A stretch of DNA of 44,929 bases from Variovorax sp. IB41. Lineage in GTDB: Bacteria > Pseudomonadota > Gammaproteobacteria > Burkholderiales > Burkholderiaceae_C. Numbering within the stretch: the stretch's first letter is position 1; every line of letters starts with the position of its first letter. The notes beneath the pieces are model-generated. The model worked only from the letters and a program-made list of their open reading frames with translations, made no database searches and was not told the DNA's origin. This document shows, piece by piece, positions 15,886 through 22,152 of the stretch. The translations under genes were made by a program, and so were the position numbers. The stretch spans positions 1 to 44,929 of the forward strand of contig NZ_JAEFCB010000007.1 of NCBI RefSeq assembly GCF_016405905.1. The letters run 5' to 3'.

Positions 15886-16434
15886 TCAGTCGGCCGGGCG
15901 CCACAGCCCCTTGTTCTGTTCGATCACGTCCAGCATTCGCCGTGCGCGTCCGCGCGTCCATCCATCCTTACGCATCGAGAGTTCGCAAATGCGTGCCGTG
16001 AACTTGTCGTCCGCCCACCGTGCCGCAAGCTGGCAATCATGGCGGAATCGGCCCGTCGAAGGCCGGCGGACCAAGGTCTCGAGCAAGACACAGCGCAGCG
16101 CGGCGCGCTCTTTCTCGGACAACTCGCATCGCTTGAGCAGGTGGCACAAGCGATCGCGCAAATAGCCGGACCGGTGAAACCGCGGACTCAGCGCGAGATA
16201 TCGCATCGCACCTTCACGCCATGCGCCCTCGCCTTGCAGAATCCCGTCCCGCGCCTCGTCGCTCCACAGCGCGAACACGGGACTCTCGTAGCGACGAAAG
16301 TCTTCCGCCGCTGCTTTCCAGGCGGCCCGTCCTGCGGGAGAACCACCGCGCTTTCCGAAAGCCTCGCTCAAGGTTTGCTTCAGGCGCGCCATCTCCGCTT
16401 CGGTTTGCCGTATGCACCTTTCGTCGATCCTCAT
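15886..16434 (-). CDS. Uncharacterised protein embedded in the RNA-repair operon
   Basis: 182 residues, 36 bp after rtcB and 48 bp before rnz on the same strand, so almost certainly co-transcribed. It is predicted mostly helical and rich in Arg, with a basic tail region (RKDGWTRGRARRMLDVIEQ). Landmarks are FALWSDEARDGILQGEGAW, LCHLLKRCELSEKERAALR and CQLAARWADDKF. There is no signal peptide, membrane segment or nuclease motif. I do not recognise the family; the pattern of helix pairs is compatible with a HEAT-like or adaptor fold. Coding bias matches the neighbours. An accessory role in the repair complex is inferred from position only. Confidence 0.82.
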   Translation of the reverse strand: MRIDERCIRQTEAEMARLKQTLSEAFGKRGGSPAGRAAWKAAAEDFRRYESPVFALWSDEARDGILQGEGAWREGAMRYLALSPRFHRSGYLRDRLCHLLKRCELSEKERAALRCVLLETLVRRPSTGRFRHDCQLAARWADDKFTARICELSMRKDGWTRGRARRMLDVIEQNKGLWRPAD

Positions 16435-16470
16435 CTTGGCCCTCTCATGCCGGCCTCGACGGGCGGCTTC

Positions 16471-17694
16471 TCAACCCTTCACACAAACCACCTGCTTGAG
16501 CGTGTAGACCACCTCCACCAGGTCCTTCTGCGCCTCCATCACCGCGTCGATGTCCTTGTAGGCCATCGGGATCTCGTCGATCACGTCGGCGTCCTTGCGG
16601 CATTCCACGCCTTCGGTCGCGGCGATCTGGTCGGCGACGGTGAAGAGCTTCCTGGCCTTGGTGCGGCTCATCGTTCGGCCCGCGCCGTGGCTGCAGCTCA
16701 TGAAGCTCTCGGGGTGGCCTTTGCCGCGCACGATGTAGCTCTTGGCACCCATGCTGCCGGGGATGATCCCGAGTTCGCCGGCCTTCGCGCTCACCGCGCC
16801 CTTGCGGGTCACGAGCACGTCTTGTCCGAAGTGCGTCTCGCGGCTCACGTAGTTGTGGTGGCAGTTCACCGCTTCCACATGCGCCTCGAAAGGCTTCGCG
16901 ATGACCTTGCGCGCGGCCGCGACCACGCGCTGCATCATCACTTCGCGGTTCGCTCGCGCGAACTTCTGGGCCCAGCCCACCGCGCGCACGTAGTCGCCGA
17001 AGTACTGCGCGCCTTCCTCGAAGTACGCCAGGTCCTGGTCGGGCAGGTTGCGCTGGTGCAGCTGGGCGTCCTTTTTCGCGAGTTCGATGAAGTGCGTGCC
17101 GATGGCGTTGCCCACGCCACGCGAACCCGAGTGCAGCATGAACCACACGGCGCCCGCTTCGTCCAGGCACACCTCGATGAAATGGTTGCCGGTTCCGAGC
17201 GTTCCGAGGTGCTTGTGGTTGTTCGTGTTCTTGATGCGCGGGTAGTCCTCGCAGATCAGGTCGAACTCTTCCACCAGCTGGGCCCAGGCGGCATCGGTTT
17301 CATCGGGCGGCGTTTCCCACGAGCCCTTGTCGCGGCCCATGCGCTTGGGATTCGAGCCGTGCGGCACGGCACGCTCGATCGCCGAGCGCAGCGGGCCCAG
17401 GTTGTCGGGCAGGTCGCGCGCGTTGAGCGTGGTCTTGCAGGCCATCATTCCGCAGCCGATGTCCACGCCGACGGCGGCGGGAATGATCGCCTTGAAGGTC
17501 GGGATCACCGAGCCCACGGTCGCGCCGATGCCGTAGTGCACGTCGGGCATGGCCGCGATGTGCTTGAACACGATGGGCAGGCGCGCGGCGTTCTCGAGCT
17601 GCTTTTGCGCTTCGTCTTCCACAGGCACGCCGTTCGTCCACATCTTCACGGGGACGCCGTTGGCTACTTCATGCAGTTTGTAGTTCTGTTCCAT
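16471..17694 (-). CDS. rtcB: tRNA-splicing ligase RtcB
   Basis: 407 residues, matching the E. coli enzyme in length. The catalytic set is visible: Cys in VGVDIGCGMMA, Asn-His in GTGNHFIEV, His in LHSGSRGVGN, His in HHNYVSRE, and the guanylylated His in FMSCSHGAGRTMSR. It joins RNA 3'-phosphate or 2',3'-cyclic phosphate ends to 5'-OH ends using GTP and Mn(II). The ATG at 17694 (MEQNYKLHEV) fits the family; the reading frame upstream runs into the Y RNA region and is not coding. Its leader follows the five-element Y RNA array directly, 56 nt after the T-tract of the last one. Confidence 0.97.
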   Translation of the reverse strand: MEQNYKLHEVANGVPVKMWTNGVPVEDEAQKQLENAARLPIVFKHIAAMPDVHYGIGATVGSVIPTFKAIIPAAVGVDIGCGMMACKTTLNARDLPDNLGPLRSAIERAVPHGSNPKRMGRDKGSWETPPDETDAAWAQLVEEFDLICEDYPRIKNTNNHKHLGTLGTGNHFIEVCLDEAGAVWFMLHSGSRGVGNAIGTHFIELAKKDAQLHQRNLPDQDLAYFEEGAQYFGDYVRAVGWAQKFARANREVMMQRVVAAARKVIAKPFEAHVEAVNCHHNYVSRETHFGQDVLVTRKGAVSAKAGELGIIPGSMGAKSYIVRGKGHPESFMSCSHGAGRTMSRTKARKLFTVADQIAATEGVECRKDADVIDEIPMAYKDIDAVMEAQKDLVEVVYTLKQVVCVKG

Positions 17695-17750
17695 TTTTTT
17701 TCTCTCTCTATTCTTTATCTGACTGACTGGCGGACACGGTGGCCCAAAAC

Positions 17751-17878
17751 AAAAAGAGGTGACGAGGAGCGACGGGTCATGTGCTGAGCTACCTGCCGAA
17801 ACAGACCGGGATTCGGACCCGGGACCTTCATGGCCAAGACCATGACGCTCTACCTGTAAACCCGCCTGCACTCACCTC
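17751..17878 (-). ncRNA. Y-RNA-like ncRNA 5, tRNA-like module permuted within the D loop
   Basis: Closing stem GAGGTGA (17878-17872) pairs with TCACCTC (17762-17756), then five T. The 5' internal loop is GTGCA (17871-17867) and the 3' strand is GCTCCTCG (17770-17763). The second stem GGCGGGTT (17866-17859) pairs with GACCCGTC (17778-17771), with wobbles. The module then reads TACAGGTA, GAGC (17850-17847), an anticodon-like hairpin with 6-bp stem TCATGG/CCATGA (17845-17828), a T arm CCGGG, TCCGAAT, CCCGG (17822-17806), and a short capped acceptor (TCTG, six-base loop, CAGG). Last comes GCTC (17789-17786), which pairs back with GAGC. The Y stem therefore leaves from the D loop. It lies just upstream of rtcB. 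Confidence 0.8.
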
Positions 17879-17891
17879 ACAAACCGTCAAA

Positions 17892-18018
17892 GCGTTTCCT
17901 TGCGACAAGGAAAAGACGAAACCGCTCTACCAGCTGAGCTACCGCCTCCCTTTGCGAAAGCAGGCGGGATTCGAACCCGCGACACCTGTAGTTTCATCAG
18001 CATTCACAAGGGAAACAC
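17892..18018 (-). ncRNA. Y-RNA-like ncRNA 4 with D arm, T arm and capped acceptor
   Basis: The closing helix pairs GTGTTTCC (18018-18011) with GGAAACGC (17899-17892, one wobble). After a bulged C, TTGTGA (18009-18004) pairs with TCGCAA (17905-17900). The internal loop has ATGCT on the 5' side and TTTTCCTTG (17914-17906) on the 3' side. The second stem GATGAAAC (17998-17991) pairs with GTTTCGTC (17922-17915). The tRNA-like part starts TACAGGTGTC, then T arm GCGGG, TTCGAAT, CCCGC (17980-17964), an acceptor closed in CTTTCGCAAAG, and D arm GCTC, AGCTGGTA, GAGC (17939-17924). There is no anticodon arm. No strong T-tract follows. Confidence 0.82.
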
Positions 18019-18031
18019 CAACCTCCCTGAC

Positions 18032-18157
18032 AAAAAAAGCAGCGACAAGAATCGACGAAACGTCGTGCTCTACCACTGAGCTACGGTCTTTCGACCGACG
18101 GGATTCGAACCCGCGACCACGAGATTAATAGTCTGTAGTTCCGTCAGCATTCGCTGC
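18032..18157 (-). ncRNA. Y-RNA-like ncRNA 3 with a near-complete permuted tRNA-like module
   Basis: The closing stem GCAGCGA (18157-18151) pairs with TCGCTGC (18045-18039), followed by seven T. The internal loop is ATGCT against GATTCTTG (18053-18046). The second stem GACGGAAC (18145-18138) pairs with GTTTCGTC (18061-18054). The module order is: TACAG; a small anticodon-like arm AGA, CTATTAA, TCT (18134-18122); T arm GCGGG, TTCGAAT, CCCGT (18114-18098); acceptor hairpin CGGTC, GAAA, GACCG (18097-18084); TA; D arm GCTC, AGTGGTA, GAGC (18081-18067). The tRNA 3' half thus precedes the 5' half, and the Y stem sits at the D-arm/anticodon-arm junction. The acceptor is 5 bp and has no CCA. Confidence 0.88.
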
Positions 18158-18257
18158 AAAAAACAGTGCGACGAGGATGGCAAGACATGCCCACCGGCGA
18201 ACCGGTGTCGGGGTTCGACCCCCGGGCGTCCCGATGTAGTCCTGCCTGCATTCGCAC
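18158..18257 (-). ncRNA. Y-RNA-like ncRNA 2 with reduced tRNA-like module
   Basis: The closing stem GTGCGA (18257-18252) pairs with TCGCAC (18171-18166), then TG and six T. The internal loop is ATGCA against ATCCTCG (18178-18172). The second stem GGCAGGAC (18246-18239) pairs with GTCTTGCC (18186-18179, one wobble). The module begins TACAT, then a T-arm-like hairpin CGGGG, GTCGAA, CCCCG (18224-18209) and a capped acceptor-like hairpin CACCGG, TTCG, CCGGTG (18207-18192). A 3-bp GCC/GGC helix encloses both. D and anticodon arms are absent. Confidence 0.8.
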
Positions 18258-18272
18258 AACAACCTTCATCCC

Positions 18273-18342
18273 CGTTCGGCGACAAACATTCGATGCGAGG
18301 AAGAACATGGTTGGATGTACTCGCATCTGCATTCGCCGAACG
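18273..18342 (-). ncRNA. Y-RNA-like ncRNA 1, stem only, no tRNA-like module
   Basis: A perfect 10-bp closing stem CGTTCGGCGA (18342-18333) pairs with TCGCCGAACG (18282-18273). The internal loop is ATGCA against GAATGTTTG (18291-18283). The perfect second stem GATGCGAG (18327-18320) pairs with CTCGCATC (18299-18292). The 20-nt apical region starts TACAT, as in the other four, and can form ACAT/ATGT but no T or D arm. It is a 70-nt minimal member of the array and lies closest to rsr. Confidence 0.82.
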
Positions 18343-18365
18343 ACGACGTTCAATTTCTTCGGATC

Positions 18366-18395
18366 GGGCGCCGCGGGCCAAGGCCCACGGCACCC
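18366..18395 (-). other. Stable hairpin at the 3' end of the rsr coding region
   Basis: A 13-bp stem (18395-18383 with 18378-18366, two G-U pairs) is closed by CTTG and begins 14 nt after the rsr stop codon. It has no T-tract. It may protect the rsr mRNA end or separate it from the Y RNAs by processing. Confidence 0.6.
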
Positions 18396-18408
18396 TCTCT
18401 CTTTCTAC

Positions 18409-19962
18409 TCAGATCGAAGTCTCTTCGATCACACCCACCCAGTGGTCGGCGCCCAGGCCACCCGCGGCATACACCGCCAGCAGCTTGAACACTTCGTCGC
18501 TGAAGCCGCCGATGTTCAGCACATCGTCACGCTCCTGCGCCTGGGTGGTCGCATAAGGCTGGATATCGATGCACGCCAGCCGTGCCTTCGGGTTGCGCGC
18601 CTTGAACGCCGCCCATTCCTGCATGGTTGCCGTACCGCGGCCGCGGGCACGGTCGGCCCACGATTCGTTGTCCGACACCAGCACCACCAGATCGGCCTGC
18701 GCCTTCTCCTTGTTCAGCAGCGCCAGTGGCGCGCTGCACGAGGTACCGCCACCACCCACCGCCGCCAGCCTGGCCGCGTTGGTCATCACCGAATCACGCG
18801 GATTCAGCGCGAGCGGCACCACCTTCGTCTCGAAGGGCAGCACACGCGCATCCGCATTGCGGCGCAGCACGGCGGCAGCCACCAGCGCGGCCACATCGAT
18901 GCAGCGCACCGCCGAAGTCGCGGAACCGCGGTGGCCCGTCACCGGCGAGCTCATCGAGCCCGACACGTCGGGGCACACCACCACGCGGCCCTCGAACACC
19001 GGCACGTTGGCCAGCGCGAGCTCCATCGCGTCCTGCAGCGCCTCCTTCACCGCGTGCGGCACCTCGGCGCCGGTTGCGGTGAAGGCCGCCATCAGCTGGT
19101 ACGGCAGCACACGCGCCTTGGCCACGGCCTCAGGGTCGCGCAGCTTGGCGGCCACCGCTTCGGCGAGGCCCGGCAGCTCGAACACGCCGTGGCGCGCAAA
19201 GGTGTTCAGGTTCTGACGCACCATCTGCCACGATCCACGCTGCGCGATCTGCGCCCAACCCTTCGCGTCCAGCGCCAGCGCGGTCAGCATCTGGAACGGC
19301 ACGTCGGGCAGCTCGAGCGAGCGGTCGCGCTTGAAGCGCTCGAAAGCCTGCGTCACCGGAGGCAGTGCCTCCAGCGCATACGGACGATCGATCAGCCATG
19401 CGAACCACGCGGCGCGCCATGCTTCGGCGGGCTTGGGGTGAACCATCTTCACCACGTCGGCCAGCGAAGGCGTGTTGCCCACCGCGGCGTTCAGCAGTTG
19501 CGCCTCGGACGCTTGAAGCAGCCATTGCTGCACGAGCTTCTTCGGACGCGTGCCGAGCGACTTGCGGCCCACGGCACCCGAACGCAGCATCTGCACGAAG
19601 TTGCGCAGCATCTTGCCGTTGTCCACCACGCGGGGGAACACCTTGGCGAGCAGCGACACGTCGCGCACCGCCAGCGTTGCGGCCAGCAGCGCGGGCATGT
19701 CCTTCATGTGGCCAGCGCGGCGTGCGTACACGGCCGTCTTGGCAACGAACACCGGATCGATTTCGCGGGCGAGGGCCAGCACGGTATCGAGCTGGTCCTG
19801 GGCTTGTGCGTAGAAAGTGCTGTTCAGGCAACCGGTTGCGGCGAGTTGCGCCAGCTGGTGCTTGGGCGACAGCGCATAGGCCGCACCACCCGCTTCATTG
19901 AGCGTGTGGGCCGAAGGCAGCAGCGTGCCGCGCAGGGTCTGGAAGAGTTGAAGGTTCGCCAT
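18409..19962 (-). CDS. rsr: Ro60-family TROVE-domain RNA-binding protein (Rsr)
   Basis: 517 residues. The N-terminal two thirds are the alpha-helical TROVE ring (MANLQLFQTLRGTLLP, then VFVAKTAVYARRAGHMKDMPALL and DVSLLAKVFPRVVDNGKML). The C-terminal von Willebrand A domain has an intact MIDAS-like DVSGSMSS and VVLVSDNESWAD. Ro60 proteins bind the ends of misfolded RNAs in their central hole and Y RNAs on the outer surface. The ATG at 19962 is preceded by AAGGAGAAG. A sigma-54 promoter lies 60-77 bp upstream of the ATG. The five Y-RNA-like elements follow immediately, as yrl genes follow rsr in Salmonella. Confidence 0.96.
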   Translation of the reverse strand: MANLQLFQTLRGTLLPSAHTLNEAGGAAYALSPKHQLAQLAATGCLNSTFYAQAQDQLDTVLALAREIDPVFVAKTAVYARRAGHMKDMPALLAATLAVRDVSLLAKVFPRVVDNGKMLRNFVQMLRSGAVGRKSLGTRPKKLVQQWLLQASEAQLLNAAVGNTPSLADVVKMVHPKPAEAWRAAWFAWLIDRPYALEALPPVTQAFERFKRDRSLELPDVPFQMLTALALDAKGWAQIAQRGSWQMVRQNLNTFARHGVFELPGLAEAVAAKLRDPEAVAKARVLPYQLMAAFTATGAEVPHAVKEALQDAMELALANVPVFEGRVVVCPDVSGSMSSPVTGHRGSATSAVRCIDVAALVAAAVLRRNADARVLPFETKVVPLALNPRDSVMTNAARLAAVGGGGTSCSAPLALLNKEKAQADLVVLVSDNESWADRARGRGTATMQEWAAFKARNPKARLACIDIQPYATTQAQERDDVLNIGGFSDEVFKLLAVYAAGGLGADHWVGVIEETSI

Positions 19963-20022
19963 GTGACTTCTCCTTGAGGGGTTCTTTTTGTTCGTTCGAT
20001 TTCTTGGATGTGTGATCCTTAT

Positions 20023-20039
20023 TGCAACGGGTGTGCCAA
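20023..20039 (-). promoter_or_regulatory. Sigma-54 promoter of the rsr-rtcBA operon
   Basis: On the minus strand TTGGCAC (20039-20033), five bases (ACCCG), TTGCA (20027-20023) is an essentially perfect -24/-12 element. Transcription would start about 10-14 nt downstream and run into rsr. It fits control by RtcR, encoded divergently. Confidence 0.93.
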
Positions 20040-20146
20040 CTCGGGCCAGGCGCATAGACAAATTCCCAAGCCATTGATTTGATTAGGTTTTTTCGACCTG
20101 TTCGTGGCCGAATCAGAAAATTCCGTCTATTCGAATCGGCACTTCT

Positions 20147-20174
20147 TATAATTTTGGATAGTCTTTTATCCAAA
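20147..20174. promoter_or_regulatory. rtcR -10 box and overlapping dyad, candidate RtcR enhancer/autoregulatory site
   Basis: TATAAT (20147-20152) on the plus strand is a perfect -10 for rtcR, although no good -35 is visible. TTTGGATA (20153-20160) is repeated inverted as TATCCAAA (20167-20174), six bases apart. It lies about 150 bp upstream of the predicted rsr start site, a usual enhancer distance. No Shine-Dalgarno is visible before the rtcR ATG at 20177. Confidence 0.5.
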
Positions 20175-20176
20175 TA

Positions 20177-21790
20177 ATGAAGAAACCCATCGTCGTCATC
20201 GGCTTCCTCGGCACCCAGCTCGATGCCGGCAAGGGCGCGGGCCGCTGGAACAAGTGGCGCCCCACCGTCTCGCTCGCGCAGCACGAGGACATGGTCGTCT
20301 CGCGCATGGAGCTGCTCTACACGCTGCGCCACAAGGCACTGGCCGAAGTGGTCAAGGCCGACATCGCCACCGTGTCGCCTGAAACCACCGTCAACCTCGT
20401 CCCGCTCGACCTCGAAGACCCTTGGGACTTCGGCGAGGTCTACAGCCGCCTGTACGACTGGGCGCGCGCCTACACCTTCGACACCGAGCGGGAGCAGTAC
20501 TGGACGCACATCACCACCGGCACGCACGTCGCGCAGATCTGCATGTTCCTGCTGTCCGAATCGCGCGTGGTGCCGGGCGTGCTCGCGCAAACGTCGCCGC
20601 CGAAGAAGCAGCGCGAGGGCGAGGCCGGCAAGTACACGCTGATCGACCTGGACCTCTCGCGCTACGACGTGATCGCGCGGCGCTTCGACGCGGAGCAGCG
20701 CGATGCGGTCGCGTTCCTCAAGAGCGGCATCGCCACGCGCAACGCGCGCTTCAACGCGCTGATCGACGAGATCGAGCGCGTGGCCGTGCGCTCGCGCGCG
20801 CCGATATTGCTCGTCGGGCCGACGGGCGCGGGCAAGTCGTTCCTCGCGCGGCGCATGTTCGAGTTGAAGCAGGCGCGGCACCAGATGAGCGGCCCCTTCG
20901 TCGAGGTGAACTGCGCCACGCTGCGCGGCGACGGTGCGGCGTCCACCTTGTTCGGGCACAAGAAGGGCTCCTTCACCGGGGCCGCGAGCGATCGCCCCGG
21001 CCTGCTGCGCACTGCGAACCAGGGCGCGCTGTTCCTCGACGAGATCGGCGAGCTCGGGCCCGACGAGCAGGCGATGCTGCTCAAGGCCATCGAGGAGAAG
21101 CGCTTCTTCCCCGTCGGCGCGGACAAGGAAGTGGAGAGCGACTTCCAGCTGATCGCAGGCACCAACCGTGATCTGCGCAGCGATGTGGCAGAGGGCCGTT
21201 TTCGCGAAGACCTGTTCGCGCGGATCAACCTCTGGACCTACGACCTGCCCGGCCTCGCGCAGCGGCCGGAAGACATCGAGCCCAACGTCGATCACCTGCT
21301 GGCCATCCACGCGGCCGAGAACCACCGCGTCGTGCGCTTCAACGCCGAGGCGCGCACGGCCTACCTGCGGTTCGCGCAGAGCGGCGAGGCGATCTGGAGC
21401 GGCAACTTCCGCGATCTCTCGGCGAGCGTGACGCGGCTCGCGACGCTGGCGGATGGCGGGCGGATTCCTGTCGCACTGGTCGAGGCCGAGATCGCACGGC
21501 TGCGGTGGCTCTGGAAGCACGGAGGGCCGGCCGCCGCTGCTGCAGTGAATGGCGATGTGGATCTGGACGCCTTGCTGGGCGAAGAGCGTGCAACGGCGCT
21601 CGACCTGTTCGACCGGCTGCAGCTCGAAGCGGTGGTGCGCGTGTGCCGGCAAGCGCGCAGCTTGTCGGATGCAGGGCGCCAGCTCTTCCAGGCCTCGCGC
21701 GAACAGCGCAGTGTGGTGAACGATGCGGATCGCCTCCGCAAGTACCTGGCGAAGCACGGCATCGAATGGAGCCGCATCGCGCAGGCCTGA
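20177..21790 (+). CDS. rtcR: Sigma-54-dependent activator RtcR
   Basis: 537 residues. The N-terminal RtcR-specific domain (about 1-180, CARF-like fold) starts with VVIGFLGTQLDAGKGAGRWNKWRPT. The AAA+ domain has Walker A GPTGAGKS (214-221), a GSFTGA loop (264-269) in place of the usual GAFTGA, and Walker B LFLDEIGEL. The C-terminus is helix-turn-helix-like. RtcR activates the rsr-rtcBA operon when the N-terminal domain senses RNA damage products; cyclic-phosphate-ended RNA fragments have been proposed. It is divergent from rsr with 214 bp between and heads a plus-strand operon of four further genes. The leader lacks a clear ribosome site, suggesting low basal expression. Confidence 0.96.
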   Translation: MKKPIVVIGFLGTQLDAGKGAGRWNKWRPTVSLAQHEDMVVSRMELLYTLRHKALAEVVKADIATVSPETTVNLVPLDLEDPWDFGEVYSRLYDWARAYTFDTEREQYWTHITTGTHVAQICMFLLSESRVVPGVLAQTSPPKKQREGEAGKYTLIDLDLSRYDVIARRFDAEQRDAVAFLKSGIATRNARFNALIDEIERVAVRSRAPILLVGPTGAGKSFLARRMFELKQARHQMSGPFVEVNCATLRGDGAASTLFGHKKGSFTGAASDRPGLLRTANQGALFLDEIGELGPDEQAMLLKAIEEKRFFPVGADKEVESDFQLIAGTNRDLRSDVAEGRFREDLFARINLWTYDLPGLAQRPEDIEPNVDHLLAIHAAENHRVVRFNAEARTAYLRFAQSGEAIWSGNFRDLSASVTRLATLADGGRIPVALVEAEIARLRWLWKHGGPAAAAAVNGDVDLDALLGEERATALDLFDRLQLEAVVRVCRQARSLSDAGRQLFQASREQRSVVNDADRLRKYLAKHGIEWSRIAQA

Positions 21791-21806
21791 GCTATCCTCC
21801 GCGCCG

Positions 21807-22148
21807 ATGGCCACCCCTGCGCGCAACGTCCTCTTCATCTGCAGCCGCAACCAATGGCGCAGCCCCACCGCCGAGCAGCTCTGGCGCCGGCATCCATCGG
21901 TCTCGGCGCGCTCCGCGGGCACGAGTCCGAATGCGCGGCACCGCGTTTCCTTCGACGACATCGAGTGGGCCGACGTGATCCTCGTGATGGAAGAAAAACA
22001 CAAGTCGCGGCTCGTGGCCGAGTTCACGCGGATGCTGGAAGGCAAGCCGATCCACGTGCTCGACATTCCCGACGAATACAAATACATGGACCCCGAGCTG
22101 GTCGAAGAACTCCAGCGCTCGGTCGGGTCCATCCTCGACATCGATTGA
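21807..22148 (+). CDS. Low-molecular-weight protein tyrosine phosphatase-like protein
   Basis: 113 residues from the ATG at 21807, 16 bp after rtcR. The N-terminal P-loop is C12-SRNQW-R18-S, the C-x5-R-S signature of the LMW phosphatase fold, in [17 protein letters not shown]. It is shorter than classical enzymes (about 150) and corresponds to the predicted phosphatase group COG4551. The usual C-terminal DPY acid loop is replaced by [16 protein letters not shown], which may supply the general acid. The substrate is unknown. Co-location with rtcR hints at a phosphate-removal step, possibly on RNA ends or on a protein; this is inference. Confidence 0.85.
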   Translation: MATPARNVLFICSRNQWRSPTAEQLWRRHPSVSARSAGTSPNARHRVSFDDIEWADVILVMEEKHKSRLVAEFTRMLEGKPIHVLDIPDEYKYMDPELVEELQRSVGSILDID

Positions 22149-22152
22149 CCTC

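Noticed and set aside
17761..18240. Plus-strand tRNA genes suggested by several GATTCGAACCCG matches
   Set aside because: The T-arm core TTCGAA is self-complementary, so it appears on both strands. Read on the plus strand, no complete cloverleaf with a 7-bp acceptor stem forms. On the minus strand T arm, capped acceptor and D arm occur in consistent permuted order inside covarying Y stems.
17751..18342. Degenerate tRNA pseudogene cluster
   Set aside because: The outer and second stems are perfect or wobble-paired in all five units with differing sequences, and the internal-loop motif is shared. Decayed tRNA genes would not keep these.
19895..22141. Large minus-strand reading frame opposite rtcR
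   Set aside because: It is an antisense shadow. The plus strand encodes clear RtcR and phosphatase-like motifs, and the antisense product has no recognisable domain.
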